Origin: Burkholderia pyrrocinia
GTDB lineage: Bacteria; Pseudomonadota; Gammaproteobacteria; Burkholderiales; Burkholderiaceae
Direction of reading: 5' to 3'
Assembly (NCBI RefSeq): GCF_003330765.1
Contig: NZ_CP024903.1
Location: 3,224,001 to 3,288,000 of the forward strand
Length of the DNA: 64,000 nucleotides
A program made the translations under genes and the position numbers. Shown here piece by piece: positions 17,652 through 26,757 of this stretch. The number at the start of each line of letters is the position of its first letter. Position 1 is the stretch's first letter. The notes below the pieces were generated by a model. The model saw only the letters and a list, made by a program, of their open reading frames with translations. It made no database searches and had not been told where the DNA came from.

Positions 17652-17965
17652 AGACTTCTTCTATGCCATCGCGGCATAGTCGCGCTTGGTCTTAAACCAC
17701 AGCGGATATCTCGTGGAATCAGCAATAAAAGAATTAGCCTCGCCACGGCTGCACTTCACGATAAGTCGCTTCCGACGATTTCAAACGCAGGCATTGCCCT
17801 GATTGTCCAATTGCCAAGTGTTGGGAAGCGTATCGACGGAAATTCTCGTCTTACGCAGGATGCCGCACGAAAAACTATCAGGATAAATTATCGATAGTCA
17901 CATCCACAAAAATTTGAAGCCACGCCACGACCCAACATCCCGCCCCAATAATTCCTCTTGACGCC

Positions 17966-17993
17966 CTATCTTTCGATATATATCTTTAGATAT
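17966..17993 (+). promoter_or_regulatory. PadR gene promoter with palindromic operator
   Basis: A perfect palindrome ATATCT-TT-AGATAT at 17980-17993 overlaps GATATATATC at 17975-17984. It lies 28 bp before the ATG at 18022, where a -10 region is expected. It is a likely autoregulatory operator. Confidence 0.55.
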
Positions 17994-18021
17994 GTTTTTC
18001 GACATATCCAAGGACACGATC

Positions 18022-18735
18022 ATGCGACACAACCCCTCCCGCGGCCATGCCCGATGCGACGGTCATGGTGCGCATGCCCGCCCTGACTGGTTCGCCGGTC
18101 TCTGGTACGCGATCGGCCGCCACCGGCGCGGCCACGATCCGTTCGGTGGTGGCGGCCCGTTCGGCGGCCGTGGCGGGCGCGGCGGCTTTGGCGATTTCGG
18201 CGACGACGGCATGCCGCGCGGCCGCCAGTTCAGCTCCGACGATCTCCAGTTGTTGCTGCTCGCGCTGGTCGCCGAGCAACCGAGCCACGGCTACGAGCTG
18301 ATCAAGGCGCTCGATACGCGTTCGAACGGTTTCTACAGCCCGAGCCCCGGCATGGTGTATCCGGCGCTCACGTATCTCGAAGAAGGCGGCTTCGTCGCGT
18401 CGCAGCCGGAAGGCAACCGCAAGCGCTATGCGCTGACCGATGCCGGCCGCGCGCATCTCGACGCGCAACGCGAACGCGTCGACACGCTGTTCGCCCGCCT
18501 CACGCACCTCGCACGCAAGATGGAATTCATGCGCCGCGCGTTCGCCGGGGAATCGGCCGGCAACGAAGCGCAGGACGAAGCGCAAGCGGGCTGGCTGCCG
18601 GAGTTCGTCGAGGCGCGCCTCGCGCTCAAGCGGGCGCTGCTGCACAAGAGCGCCGCCGACGCCGACGAACAGCGGCGCATCGCGGCCATCATGCGCCGCG
18701 CGACTGCCGAAATCGAAGGCGGCACCGGCGCGTGA
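18022..18735 (+). CDS. yqjI: PadR family regulator with His/Gly-rich N-terminus (YqjI-like)
   Basis: A 237-residue PadR regulator. Residues 1-65 are rich in histidine, glycine and arginine, with one cysteine (RHNPSRGHARCDGHGAHARP), as in the metal-binding tail of E. coli YqjI. Residues 75-150 form the winged helix (LLLLALVAEQPSHGYELIKAL, then SPGMVYPALTYLEEGGFV), followed by a dimerisation helix. The start has AAGGA upstream; an ATG at 17992 falls within the operator and is less likely. YqjI senses iron and nickel and represses the ferric reductase gene yqjH; the next gene here is the YqjH family member, so the pair is probably metal-responsive. Confidence 0.8.
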   Translation: MRHNPSRGHARCDGHGAHARPDWFAGLWYAIGRHRRGHDPFGGGGPFGGRGGRGGFGDFGDDGMPRGRQFSSDDLQLLLLALVAEQPSHGYELIKALDTRSNGFYSPSPGMVYPALTYLEEGGFVASQPEGNRKRYALTDAGRAHLDAQRERVDTLFARLTHLARKMEFMRRAFAGESAGNEAQDEAQAGWLPEFVEARLALKRALLHKSAADADEQRRIAAIMRRATAEIEGGTGA

Positions 18736-18773
18736 TCCGCGCCGGCCCGTCAAAACCCAAGGAGAACGGATTG

Positions 18774-19595
18774 ATGCAGAACACATCCGACCGCACCGTG
18801 ACCCGCGTGCGCCACCCCCTCAAGTTCCGCCTGCTGCAGGTGCTGCGCGTACATGCGGTGACGCCGCATCTGCTGCAAGTCACGCTCGGCGGCCCCGATC
18901 TCGCGGATTTCGAATCCGCGTCGTTCGACGATCACGTGAAGGTGTTTTTCCCGCCGCCCGGCGCCGAACGGCCCACGATGCCGACGCTCGGCGCGAACGG
19001 CCCCGAGTTCCCGGAAGGCGAACCGAAGCCGGTCGCGCGCGACTTCACGCCGCGCCGCTTCGACCGCGCCGCCGGCGAACTCGATCTGGAATTCGTGCTG
19101 AACCATCCGGGCCCCGCGTCGCAGTGGGCCGCGCAGGCGCGCGTCGGTCAATGGCTCGGCATCGGCGGCCCGCGCGGTTCGTTCGTGGTCCCAACCGGTT
19201 TCGACTGGCATCTGCTGATCGGCGACGATACGGCGCTGCCGGCCATCGCGCGGCGTCTCGAGGAATTGCCGGCCGGTGCGCGCGCGGCGGTCGTGCTCGA
19301 AGTCGCGGATCGCACCGCACAAATCTCGTTCGATACGCGCGCCGACGTGCATGAAATCTGGCGCTTCCGCGCCGAAGCCGACGCGGCGGACGGCGACGTG
19401 CTGCTGAATGCCGTGCGCGACCTGCCGCTGCCGCAATCCGGCGACGGCTACGTGTGGGCGGCCGGCGAAGCGCTGTCGATGCGCGCGGTACGCCAGCACC
19501 TGACCGGCGAGCGCGGCGTCGACAAGTCGCGCATCCGCGCGGCGGCCTACTGGAAGCGCGGCGCGGCGGCCGTGCACGAAACGCTGGAAGACTGA
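18774..19595 (+). CDS. yqjH: Siderophore-interacting protein / NADPH-dependent ferric-chelate reductase (YqjH/ViuB family)
   Basis: A 273-residue FAD-binding siderophore-interacting protein. The N-terminal FAD-binding barrel (residues 20-140) has DFTPRRFD, equivalent to the RxYTxR flavin motif, and VGQWLGIGGPRGSF. The C-terminal NADPH domain has LIGDDTALPAIARRLEELP and ends in AAYWKRGAAAVHE. It would reduce ferric siderophores in the cytosol. The ATG is preceded by AAGGAGAA, 38 bp after the PadR stop, so it is co-transcribed with its presumed repressor. Confidence 0.9.
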   Translation: MQNTSDRTVTRVRHPLKFRLLQVLRVHAVTPHLLQVTLGGPDLADFESASFDDHVKVFFPPPGAERPTMPTLGANGPEFPEGEPKPVARDFTPRRFDRAAGELDLEFVLNHPGPASQWAAQARVGQWLGIGGPRGSFVVPTGFDWHLLIGDDTALPAIARRLEELPAGARAAVVLEVADRTAQISFDTRADVHEIWRFRAEADAADGDVLLNAVRDLPLPQSGDGYVWAAGEALSMRAVRQHLTGERGVDKSRIRAAAYWKRGAAAVHETLED

Positions 19596-19747
19596 CGAGT
19601 GCGGGCACCCGGCTGACTGACGGGTGATGCGACCGTGGCGCCGGCGCACCAACGGGCTTGGCATCGGCATCGCGGCTGGGTTATATGTACGTCTGCGACG
19701 CCGCTGTCGGGCGACAGCCGCCGCAGCCCGCCCAGGAGCGCCCGGTC

Positions 19748-19981
19748 ATGACAAAAGAAAGCCACGCTTCGCCTTTCCTTCGCAACCTGAAGATCGCCGG
19801 CTATTGCGGCCTCGCCGCGGTCGTACTCGCGCTGTTCGTCGCGATGTGCGCGATCCTGAAGGAAAGCTCCCTTGAACGCGACGCCGCACAGCACCCGGCG
19901 GATACACCCGAACTGCACGATGCGAGCGGCGGCCCGTCCGCGGCGGCCGAATCGGCCCACACACCCCGCTCGCCGGGCTGA
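19748..19981 (+). CDS. Small single-span membrane protein, hypothetical
   Basis: A 77-residue protein, too short to place in a family. Residues 17-38 are one hydrophobic segment (YCGLAAVVLALFVAMCAIL); the tail is polar, rich in Ala, Pro and His. CAGGAG lies 9 bp before the ATG. It follows the ferric reductase by about 150 bp and converges with the phosphatase gene. It could be a real small membrane protein or a poorly conserved ORF. Confidence 0.5.
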   Translation: MTKESHASPFLRNLKIAGYCGLAAVVLALFVAMCAILKESSLERDAAQHPADTPELHDASGGPSAAAESAHTPRSPG

Positions 19982-20007
19982 CGGCATCCTGCCCGACTTC
20001 CTTCCGC

Positions 20008-20589
20008 TTACGGCACGTGTCGGCGCCCCATCACGACCGCGTGCACCGAATCGCCGAGCCGTTCGAGCAGCGCGGTCACGCGTTGCCCGTACAGGTGCGC
20101 GGCCAGCGCGCCGGCCGTGCCGACCAGCACGCCGCCCGCGATGTCAAATGGCCAGTGCACGCCCGCATAGACGCGCCCCCATGAAATCGCTACGGCCAGC
20201 GCGGCCATCACGAACCCGGTGAGCCGGGTCGTGCCGCCGAGCATCAGGCCGACTGCCATGCTCCACGCGAACGTCATGTGATCGCTTGGAAACGAGCTGT
20301 CCGGCCCGTGCGGAATCAGTTGCGTGCCGACGCCGGCCATGAACGGGCGCGGCGAGAACCAGAAATGCCCAAGCACCTGCGCAAGCGCGAGCGCCACGCA
20401 CACGCCGACGCCGGCTTCGATCGCCTGGCGCCGCGTCGGGCGCGCGCCGAAGATCCAGGTCAGCAGCAGCATCGCGGGCAGCGCATAGACGAGCCAGTCG
20501 GCGGCGAAGATCGCGAGGCGGGCAACGCCCGGTTGCGGTGCAACCCCGGCGTTGATGGCGGAAAAGAGGGTGAGATTGAGGTTCTGCAT
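20008..20589 (-). CDS. PAP2 family undecaprenyl-diphosphatase (BcrC-like)
   Basis: A 193-residue membrane phosphatase with about six hydrophobic segments. The three PAP2 motifs are present: FWFSPRPF, PSDHMTFAWS and SWGRVYAGVHWPFDIAGG, holding the catalytic histidines and the arginine. The length and start (MQNLNLTLFSAINAG) fit BcrC/YbjG, which recycle undecaprenyl diphosphate at the outer face of the inner membrane and confer bacitracin tolerance. The frame is open upstream but that extension has no family support. The ribosome-binding site is weak. Confidence 0.85.
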   Translation of the reverse strand: MQNLNLTLFSAINAGVAPQPGVARLAIFAADWLVYALPAMLLLTWIFGARPTRRQAIEAGVGVCVALALAQVLGHFWFSPRPFMAGVGTQLIPHGPDSSFPSDHMTFAWSMAVGLMLGGTTRLTGFVMAALAVAISWGRVYAGVHWPFDIAGGVLVGTAGALAAHLYGQRVTALLERLGDSVHAVVMGRRHVP

Positions 20590-20780
20590 GAATCCGGTTG
20601 CGTAGGGCGTAAAGAGTCGACCGGTTACCCGGTCGGACACGAACGATGCTAGGGCGCCCCCGCTTAAGCGATGCTTAATGCGACAGGCATGCGGGACAGG
20701 GCCGCCCACCGCGGCGAACGCACTTAGAGCCTGCACTGCAACACAAGTTCATACAATTGTCATATTTCCGCGCGACTGTC

Positions 20781-20798
20781 TCCCGAAAAGGCTCACCT
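20781..20798 (-). repeat. Dispersed RepA-type iteron 1
   Basis: Plus-strand TCCCGAAAAGGCTCACCT is the complement of AGGTGAGCCTTTTCGGGA, an exact match to the origin consensus AGGTGAGNNTTTTCGGGA, about 15 kb away from the array. Confidence 0.75.
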
Positions 20799-20802
20799 GA
20801 CA

Positions 20803-20820
20803 TCCCGTAAAGACTCACCT
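20803..20820 (-). repeat. Dispersed RepA-type iteron 2
   Basis: Plus-strand TCCCGTAAAGACTCACCT; one or two mismatches to the consensus; 22 bp (two helical turns) from iteron 1 and in the same orientation. Confidence 0.68.
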
Positions 20821-21035
20821 TTTTCACATCGTGGCGTCATCGCCGCGTGCGAAGATCGGGCCGCCGGGCGCCGTCCGGACCGTTTTCACCGTTTGCCTCA
20901 ATATTTGCGCGGTCAACCCTTCTATTTAAGCAACAATTAATTCCAATTGCGGCATCGCACAACAGCGGCGCACAGGCATACGATTACGACCTTACGAGCA
21001 CTCATCCACGAAGCGATCAACAACAAGGAGTCCGC

Positions 21036-21776
21036 ATGAAGCCCAGCGATGTCCGATCGAAAGCGTTTGCAATGCCGTTGACCAGCCCTGCCTTCCCGAT
21101 GGGTCCTTACCGTTTCGTCGATCGTGAGTTTCTGATCATTACGTATCGCACCGATCCGGACCTCCTCCGCGCAATCGTCCCCGAGCCCCTGCAGATCACC
21201 GAGCCGCTCGTGCATTACGAGTTCATCCGCATGGCCGATTCGACCGGCTTCGGCGACTACACCGAAAGCGGCCAGGTGATTCCCGTCGAATACAACGGCC
21301 AGCCGGGCGGCTACACGCTCGCGATGTATCTCGACGACCACCCGCCGATCGCCGGCGGCCGAGAACTGTGGGGCTTCCCGAAGAAGCTCGCGTCGCCCAC
21401 CCTGCACGTGAACACCGACCACATCCTCGGCACGCTCGACTACGGCAAGGTGCGCGTCGCGACCGGCACGATGGGCTACAAGCACAAGGAACTCGACATC
21501 GACGAGCAGACGAAGCGCCTCGCCGGTCCCAATTTCCTGCTGAAGATCATCCCGCACGTCGATGGCACCGCCCGCGTGTGCGAACTGGTGCGCTACTACC
21601 TGCAGGACATCAAGATGAAGGGCGCGTGGACAGGCCCCGCATCGCTCGAGCTGGCGCCGCACGCGCTCGCGCCCGTGGCCGACCTGCCCGTGCTCGAGAT
21701 CGTCGAAGCCCGGCACCTCGTAGCAGATTTGACACTTGGCCTCGGTGAAGTCGTCTACGATTACCTGGCTCAGTAA
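21036..21776 (+). CDS. adc: Acetoacetate decarboxylase
   Basis: A 246-residue acetoacetate decarboxylase that converts acetoacetate to acetone and CO2. The Schiff-base lysine lies in the ELWGFPKK motif (K116/K117), preceded by the conserved PPIAGGRE. Length and N-terminus ([14 protein letters not shown]) match the family, and AAGGAG stands before the ATG. It is followed after 52 bp by 3-hydroxybutyrate dehydrogenase, so acetoacetate made from polyhydroxybutyrate or ketone-body turnover can be decarboxylated or reduced. The upstream region holds two dispersed iterons. Confidence 0.93.
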   Translation: MKPSDVRSKAFAMPLTSPAFPMGPYRFVDREFLIITYRTDPDLLRAIVPEPLQITEPLVHYEFIRMADSTGFGDYTESGQVIPVEYNGQPGGYTLAMYLDDHPPIAGGRELWGFPKKLASPTLHVNTDHILGTLDYGKVRVATGTMGYKHKELDIDEQTKRLAGPNFLLKIIPHVDGTARVCELVRYYLQDIKMKGAWTGPASLELAPHALAPVADLPVLEIVEARHLVADLTLGLGEVVYDYLAQ

Positions 21777-21828
21777 CACGTCCGCAGTCCTTTCTCCCTG
21801 TCAATCCTTTCACCACGGGAATTCGAAC

Positions 21829-22614
21829 ATGAGCAACCTGAATGGCAAGACCGCAGTCGTCACGGGCGCCGCGAGCGGCATCGGCAAGGAAATCGCACTC
21901 GAGCTCGCCAAGGCGGGCGCGGCCGTCGCGATCGCCGACCTGAACCAGGACGGCGCGAACGCGGTCGCCGACGAGATCAACAAGGCGGGCGGCAAGGCGA
22001 TCGGCGTCGCGATGGACGTGACGAGCGAGGAAGCGGTCAACAGCGGCATCGACAAGGTGGCCGAGACGTTCGGCTCGATCGACATCCTGGTATCGAACGC
22101 GGGCATCCAGATCGTCAACCCGATCGAGAACTACTCGTTCTCCGACTGGAAGAAGATGCAGGCGATCCACGTCGACGGCGCGTTCCTGACCACGAAGGCT
22201 GCGTTGAAGCACATGTACAAGGACGATCGCGGCGGCGTCGTGATCTACATGGGTTCGGTGCACTCGCACGAAGCGTCGCCGCTGAAGTCGGCCTACGTGA
22301 CGGCCAAGCACGGGCTGCTCGGTCTGGCGCGCGTGCTGGCGAAGGAAGGCGCGAAGCACAACGTGCGTTCGCACGTCGTGTGTCCGGGCTTCGTGCGCAC
22401 GCCGCTGGTGGACAAGCAGATTCCGGAGCAGGCGAAGGAGTTCGGGATCAGCGAAGACGAAGTGATCAAGAAGGTGATGCTCGGCAACACGGTCGACGGC
22501 GTGTTCACGACCGTGCAGGACGTCGCGCAGACGGTGCTGTTCCTGTCGGCATTCCCGAGCGCCGCGCTCACGGGCCAGTCGTTCATCGTCAGCCACGGCT
22601 GGTTCATGCAGTAA
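21829..22614 (+). CDS. bdhA: D-3-hydroxybutyrate dehydrogenase
   Basis: A 261-residue short-chain dehydrogenase. The N-terminal cofactor motif is TGAASGIG, then VSNAGIQ, the catalytic SAYVTAKHG (Tyr and Lys three apart) and the family signature [15 protein letters not shown], which is typical of 3-hydroxybutyrate dehydrogenases. It interconverts D-3-hydroxybutyrate and acetoacetate with NAD. The ORF is open 93 bases upstream into adc, but the ATG taken ([11 protein letters not shown]) gives the family N-terminus. It is co-directional with adc and the patatin gene downstream, suggesting a PHB mobilisation operon. Confidence 0.93.
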   Translation: MSNLNGKTAVVTGAASGIGKEIALELAKAGAAVAIADLNQDGANAVADEINKAGGKAIGVAMDVTSEEAVNSGIDKVAETFGSIDILVSNAGIQIVNPIENYSFSDWKKMQAIHVDGAFLTTKAALKHMYKDDRGGVVIYMGSVHSHEASPLKSAYVTAKHGLLGLARVLAKEGAKHNVRSHVVCPGFVRTPLVDKQIPEQAKEFGISEDEVIKKVMLGNTVDGVFTTVQDVAQTVLFLSAFPSAALTGQSFIVSHGWFMQ

Positions 22615-22740
22615 CGCCCCCGCCTCCCGAACGGGAGGCGATTATTCCCGCACCACCGCTTATTCTCACGACGGAATGCCGTCTGTCGACGGCACGCCGT
22701 TCGTCTCCGCCATCAACGGCGGAATTTTTCGGAGCAACTG

Positions 22741-23958
22741 ATGAAACCGCACGCCCGTACCGAAAAGCAGGCCGTCGATGCGGCGGACCTGCATCACGAA
22801 GCCGGCGCGCCGGCCCCCGCGCGGTCGCTGCCGTACGAGACGATCGCACTCGTCCTGCAGGGCGGCGGCGCGCTCGGCGCGTATCAGGCCGGCGTGTTCG
22901 AAGGGCTGCACGAGGCGGGCGTTCCGCTCGACTGGATCGCAGGCATCTCGATCGGCGCGCTCAACACCGCGCTGATCGCCGGCAATGCGCCCGAGCATCG
23001 CGTCGAACGGCTGCGCGAGTTCTGGGAAACGATCTGCAAGCCGGCGTTCTTTCCCACGGTTCCGGCCGCGTTCGAGTTCGCGCTGTTCAACAGCATCGAC
23101 CAGATCCGCACGTTCTTCACCGCGTCGCAGGCCGCGAGCGCGATGATGCAGGGCCAGCAGGGTTTCTTCGTGCCGCGCTTCCCGCCGCCGCTGCCGGGCG
23201 TGTCCGACCATCCGGAGAAGATCAGCTGGTATGACACGTCGCAACTGCGCGCAACGCTGCTGAAGCTGTGCGACTTCGACCGGATCAATTCGGGCGAAAC
23301 GCGCGTGTCGGTCGGCGCGGTCAACGTCGGCACCGGCAACTTCGTGTACTTCGACAACTCGCGCATCCGTCTGGCGCCCGAGCATTTCATGGCGTCCGGT
23401 GCGCTGCCGCCCGCGTTCCCGCCCGTCGAAATCGACGGCGAGTATTACTGGGACGGCGGCGTCGTGTCGAACACGCCGCTGATGGAAGTGCTCCGCGCAC
23501 GTCCGCGTCGCGACACGCTCGCGTTCCAGGTCGATCTGTGGAGCGCGCGCGGGCCGCTGCCGCGCACGATGGCCGACGTCGCCGAGCGCACGAAGGACGT
23601 GCAGTATTCGAGCCGCACGCGTTTCGTCACCGACACGCTGCAGCGCGAACAGCGCTACCGCAACGTGCTGCGCCACGTGCTCGACCAGGTGCCGGAAGAG
23701 CAGCGCAAGGCCGATCCGTGGTGCGTCGAAGCTGATGCGATGTCGTGCAGCAAGAAGTACAACATCCAGCACCTGATCTACCAGCAGAAAGCGTACGAGC
23801 ATCACTACAAGGACTATCAGTTCGGTCTGTCGACGATGCGCGACCACTGGACCGCGGGTCTCGACGACATCCGCAAGACGCTCGCTGTGAAGGACGGCCT
23901 CGCGCTGCCCAACAACGACGCGGGCTTCGTGACGCACGACATTCACCGCAAGCGGTAA
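22741..23958 (+). CDS. Patatin-like phospholipase with DUF3734 domain
   Basis: A 405-residue patatin-family hydrolase. The oxyanion-hole motif is LQGGGALGAYQAG (about residue 40), the nucleophile serine is in GISIGALN and the catalytic aspartate is in WDGGVVSNTPL. The C-terminal third matches DUF3734 (CSKKYNIQHLIYQQKAYEHHYKDYQF). Such proteins commonly accompany bdhA in Burkholderia and have been linked to lipid or PHB granule turnover. GGAGCAACTG precedes the ATG. It lies 126 bp after bdhA. Confidence 0.88.
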   Translation: MKPHARTEKQAVDAADLHHEAGAPAPARSLPYETIALVLQGGGALGAYQAGVFEGLHEAGVPLDWIAGISIGALNTALIAGNAPEHRVERLREFWETICKPAFFPTVPAAFEFALFNSIDQIRTFFTASQAASAMMQGQQGFFVPRFPPPLPGVSDHPEKISWYDTSQLRATLLKLCDFDRINSGETRVSVGAVNVGTGNFVYFDNSRIRLAPEHFMASGALPPAFPPVEIDGEYYWDGGVVSNTPLMEVLRARPRRDTLAFQVDLWSARGPLPRTMADVAERTKDVQYSSRTRFVTDTLQREQRYRNVLRHVLDQVPEEQRKADPWCVEADAMSCSKKYNIQHLIYQQKAYEHHYKDYQFGLSTMRDHWTAGLDDIRKTLAVKDGLALPNNDAGFVTHDIHRKR

Positions 23959-23982
23959 CGTCGTGCGCAACGGATCGGCGCG

Positions 23983-24483
23983 ATGCATGCGCTGGTCCGT
24001 CCTCTTCTCCGATCCGACATGCCGATTTTCATTGCACTGTTCGCGCTCATCGCTGCTGGATGGGGCGCGGTTCACCTGTTTCACGTCATCGCCGCGCAGT
24101 TCGGCCAGCCGGTCGCGATCGCGGCCGCCGTGCTCGCCGCCGCGATCCTGATCGCGCTGATCGCATGGTGGATCAAGCGCCGCCGCGACATCGCACCGAA
24201 CACGAAGGAAGAAGGCTGGACGCACATCGTGCATCGCGCGTGGGGCGAGTTGCGCGTGTCCGCGACGCAGGGGCTGCTGTGGCTGTCGCACGACGGCGCG
24301 GACGGCCGCTATACGCTGTCGCAACTCGACGGCTGCCAGGCCGCGCCGATCGGCGGCCGCTGGCATCTCGTCGTGCGCGTGCGCGATGCCGTGCGCAGCG
24401 AATGGAAGCTGCCGATGACGGACAAGCGCGATGCGCAGCGCTGGGCGCGCGTGCTCATGCTCGCGAAAGACAACCGGCTGTAA
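23983..24483 (+). CDS. Hypothetical membrane protein with two N-terminal spans
   Basis: A 166-residue protein. Residues 13-35 (PIFIALFALIAAGWGAVHLF) and 42-66 (VAIAAAVLAAAILIALIAWW) are hydrophobic, followed by a basic KRRRD stop-transfer and a soluble domain of about 95 residues with several tryptophans (TKEEGWTHIVHRAWGELRVS). No family recognised. An ATG at 24019 (MPIFIALF) is an alternative start; the upstream one has GGATCGG before it. It lies 24 bp after the patatin gene, so is likely in the same transcript. Confidence 0.65.
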   Translation: MHALVRPLLRSDMPIFIALFALIAAGWGAVHLFHVIAAQFGQPVAIAAAVLAAAILIALIAWWIKRRRDIAPNTKEEGWTHIVHRAWGELRVSATQGLLWLSHDGADGRYTLSQLDGCQAAPIGGRWHLVVRVRDAVRSEWKLPMTDKRDAQRWARVLMLAKDNRL

Positions 24484-24602
24484 CGTGCGTAACGTGCGAA
24501 CGGATCGGCGCCGTCGTCGCGCAGGTTCAATGGTGATGTGCACGACGTCGCGCCGCTCACGTTTCGACTTCGAACGCTCCGCCGGTCACGCGCGGTTCAT
24601 CG

Positions 24603-24620
24603 TCCCGTAAAAGCTCACCT
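24603..24620 (-). repeat. Dispersed RepA-type iteron 3
   Basis: TCCCGTAAAAGCTCACCT on the plus strand; it lies in the gap between the membrane-protein gene and the convergent LysR gene, which ends at 24631. Confidence 0.7.
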
Positions 24621-24630
24621 TTGGCCGGTC

Positions 24631-25554
24631 TCAGGCCGTATCGTCGCCCGCTGCGGCATTCAGGCCGGCCAGCGTCTCCACCAGAAAATCCACGCACACA
24701 CGCACTTTCGCCGACGCCGCGACGCGTTCCGGATAAACCGCCCAGATGTTCGCAGGCTGGATCGCGTCCGGCAGCACGCGACACAACGCGCCGCGTTCGA
24801 TCAGCGGCCCGGCTTCCCAGATCGAGCGCAACACGATCCCGCGCCCGGCCAGCGCCCATTGCACGGCCACCTCGCCGTGGTTCGTCGACAGCGCGCCGCC
24901 GACTTTCACAGTTGCCGTTTCTCCGCGCACGTTCAGCCGCCAGACGCCGAACGGGTGATCGCGCTCCTTGATCGCGAGACAGTCGTGCGACGCGAGATCC
25001 GCGAGCGAGCGCGGCGTGCCGCGTCGTGCGAGATAGTCGGGCGACGCGCACAGCACGCGGTAGTTCGCGGCGAGGCGGCGCGCGATCAGGTGATTGGAGA
25101 TCTCGTCGCCGATGCGCACGTCGAGGTCGTAGCCTTCGCCCGCGACGTCGACGAGCCGGTCGAACAGATCGAGCCGCACGTTCAGTTGCGGATAGCGCGC
25201 GGAGAAATCGAGCAGCGCCGGCGCGACGACGTGCCGGCCGAAGCCGAAGCTGCTCGACATGCGCAGCGTGCCGCGCGGCACCGTGCGCGTCGTCGACACG
25301 TCCTCGACGAGATGATCGACGTCGTCGAGAATCTTCTCGGCGCGCGCGAACACGCGTTCGCCGGCTTCCGTCACCGTCACGCGGCGCGTCGAGCGATGCA
25401 GCAGGCGAGTGCCGAGCTGCGCCTCGAGCAACGCGATGCGCTTGCTGACATACGCGGGCGACACCGCGAGTTGCTCGGCGGCCGCGCTGAAGCTTGTCAG
25501 GCGGACGACCAGGCTGAACACGCGCAGGTCGTCGAGGTTCGGCGATTTGTTCAC
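24631..25554 (-). CDS. LysR family transcriptional regulator (DmlR-like)
   Basis: A 307-residue LysR protein starting at a GTG: VNKSPNLDDLRVFSLVVRL, then AAAEQLAVSPAYVSKRIALLE as the recognition helix, and an effector domain with RIGDEISNHLIARRL. The subgroup with SPAYVSKR is the DmlR type. It is divergent from a tartrate/D-malate dehydrogenase gene, the same arrangement as dmlR-dmlA, and probably activates it. The same frame remains open far upstream (to 27126) on the strand opposite dmlA, but that part is an antisense artefact. Confidence 0.88.
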   Translation of the reverse strand: MNKSPNLDDLRVFSLVVRLTSFSAAAEQLAVSPAYVSKRIALLEAQLGTRLLHRSTRRVTVTEAGERVFARAEKILDDVDHLVEDVSTTRTVPRGTLRMSSSFGFGRHVVAPALLDFSARYPQLNVRLDLFDRLVDVAGEGYDLDVRIGDEISNHLIARRLAANYRVLCASPDYLARRGTPRSLADLASHDCLAIKERDHPFGVWRLNVRGETATVKVGGALSTNHGEVAVQWALAGRGIVLRSIWEAGPLIERGALCRVLPDAIQPANIWAVYPERVAASAKVRVCVDFLVETLAGLNAAAGDDTA

Positions 25555-25671
25555 GATTCGTGGAGAGTCGATTAACCTTTCGCGTGATTTTAATCCGAAT
25601 GGAAATAAATAGAATGGCGTGACGCGCCGCTGCATCCCCCGGCAGCCGGCCGACCAGCCAAGGAGCTTTGC

Positions 25672-26757
25672 ATGACCGACAGGACTTACAGAATTGCCGT
25701 GATCCCCGGCGACGGCATCGGCCGTGAAGTGATGCCCGAGGGCCTGCGCGTGCTCGACGCAGTGACCGCGCGCTTCGGCGTCCGCTTCGACTTCGAACAG
25801 ATCGACTGGGCCAGCTGCGACTACTACGCGCAGCACGGCAAGATGATGCCGGACGACTGGAAGGCGCAGTTGTCGGGCATGGACGCGATCCTGTTCGGCG
25901 CGGTCGGCTGGCCCGCGACGGTGCCCGATCACATTTCGCTGTGGGGCTCGCTGCTGAAATTCCGCCGCGAGTTCGACCAGTACATCAACCTGCGGCCCGC
26001 GCGCCTGTTCGACGGCGTGCCGTCGCCGCTCGCCGGCCGCCGCGCGGGCGACATCGACTTCATGATCGTGCGCGAGAACACCGAGGGCGAATATTCGTCG
26101 GTCGGCGGCACGATGTTCGAAGGCACCGAGCGCGAAGTCGTGATGCAGCAGTCGATCTTCACGCGTCACGGCACCGAGCGCGTGCTGAAATTCGCGTTCG
26201 AGCTCGCGCAGCGGCGCGCCGGGCGCCTCACCGTCGCCACGAAGAGCAACGGCATCGCGATCAGCATGCCGTGGTGGGACGCGCGCGCGGCCGAGATGGC
26301 CGAACGCTATCCCGAGATCGCCGTCGACAAGCAGCACATCGACATCCTGTGCGCGCGCTTCGTGCTGCAGCCCGACCGCTTCGACGTCGTCGTCGCGTCG
26401 AACCTGTTCGGCGACATCCTGTCCGATCTCGGGCCGGCCTGTACGGGCACGATCGGCATCGCGCCATCGGCGAACCTGAATCCCGACCGCAAGTTTCCGT
26501 CGCTGTTCGAACCCGTGCACGGCTCCGCGCCCGATATCACGGGGCAGTACATCGCGAATCCGGTCGCGATGATCTGGTCGGCGGCGATGATGCTCGACTT
26601 CCTCGGCGAGGGCGCAGGCCGCGAACGCGAAGCACACGATGCGATCGTCGCCGCGATCGAGGACGTGCTGCGCACCGGGCCGCATACGCGCGATCTCGGC
26701 GGCAACGCAGGGACGCAGGAAGTGGGCGAAGCGATCGCCGCGCGGATTGCGGGCTGA
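25672..26757 (+). CDS. dmlA: Tartrate dehydrogenase / D-malate dehydrogenase (decarboxylating)
   Basis: A 361-residue member of the isocitrate/isopropylmalate dehydrogenase family, TtuC/DmlA subgroup. Motifs: IPGDGIGREVMPEG near residue 10, FGAVGWPATVPDHISLWG, IVRENTEGEYSSVGG, TKSNGIAISMPWWD and the metal-binding NLFGDILSDLGPACTGTIGIAPSAN. It oxidises D-malate or tartrate with NAD and a divalent metal. CAAGGAG lies before the ATG. The LysR gene is divergent across 117 bp. Confidence 0.9.
   Translation: MTDRTYRIAVIPGDGIGREVMPEGLRVLDAVTARFGVRFDFEQIDWASCDYYAQHGKMMPDDWKAQLSGMDAILFGAVGWPATVPDHISLWGSLLKFRREFDQYINLRPARLFDGVPSPLAGRRAGDIDFMIVRENTEGEYSSVGGTMFEGTEREVVMQQSIFTRHGTERVLKFAFELAQRRAGRLTVATKSNGIAISMPWWDARAAEMAERYPEIAVDKQHIDILCARFVLQPDRFDVVVASNLFGDILSDLGPACTGTIGIAPSANLNPDRKFPSLFEPVHGSAPDITGQYIANPVAMIWSAAMMLDFLGEGAGREREAHDAIVAAIEDVLRTGPHTRDLGGNAGTQEVGEAIAARIAG

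Larger units (their letters stand above)
17303..18021. other. AT-richer intergenic boundary of the catabolic island
   Basis: About 720 bp between divergent genes. It contains regulon element copy C at 17577-17651. From about 17700 to 18000 it is clearly richer in A and T than the surrounding DNA and has no credible ORF. It ends in the PadR promoter/operator at 17966-17993. It probably marks the right border of the acquired island. Confidence 0.6.
20590..21035. other. Intergenic region with two dispersed origin iterons
   Basis: A 446-bp divergent region between the phosphatase and adc genes, without a gene. It contains two iteron copies 22 bp apart at 20781-20820 and an AT-rich stretch before the adc ribosome-binding site. 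Confidence 0.6.

Noticed and set aside
22666..24543. 625-codon open frame on the minus strand
   Set aside because: It lies antisense to the patatin and membrane-protein genes. Composition is Arg/His/Ala-rich with no family blocks, a usual artefact of GC-rich codon usage.
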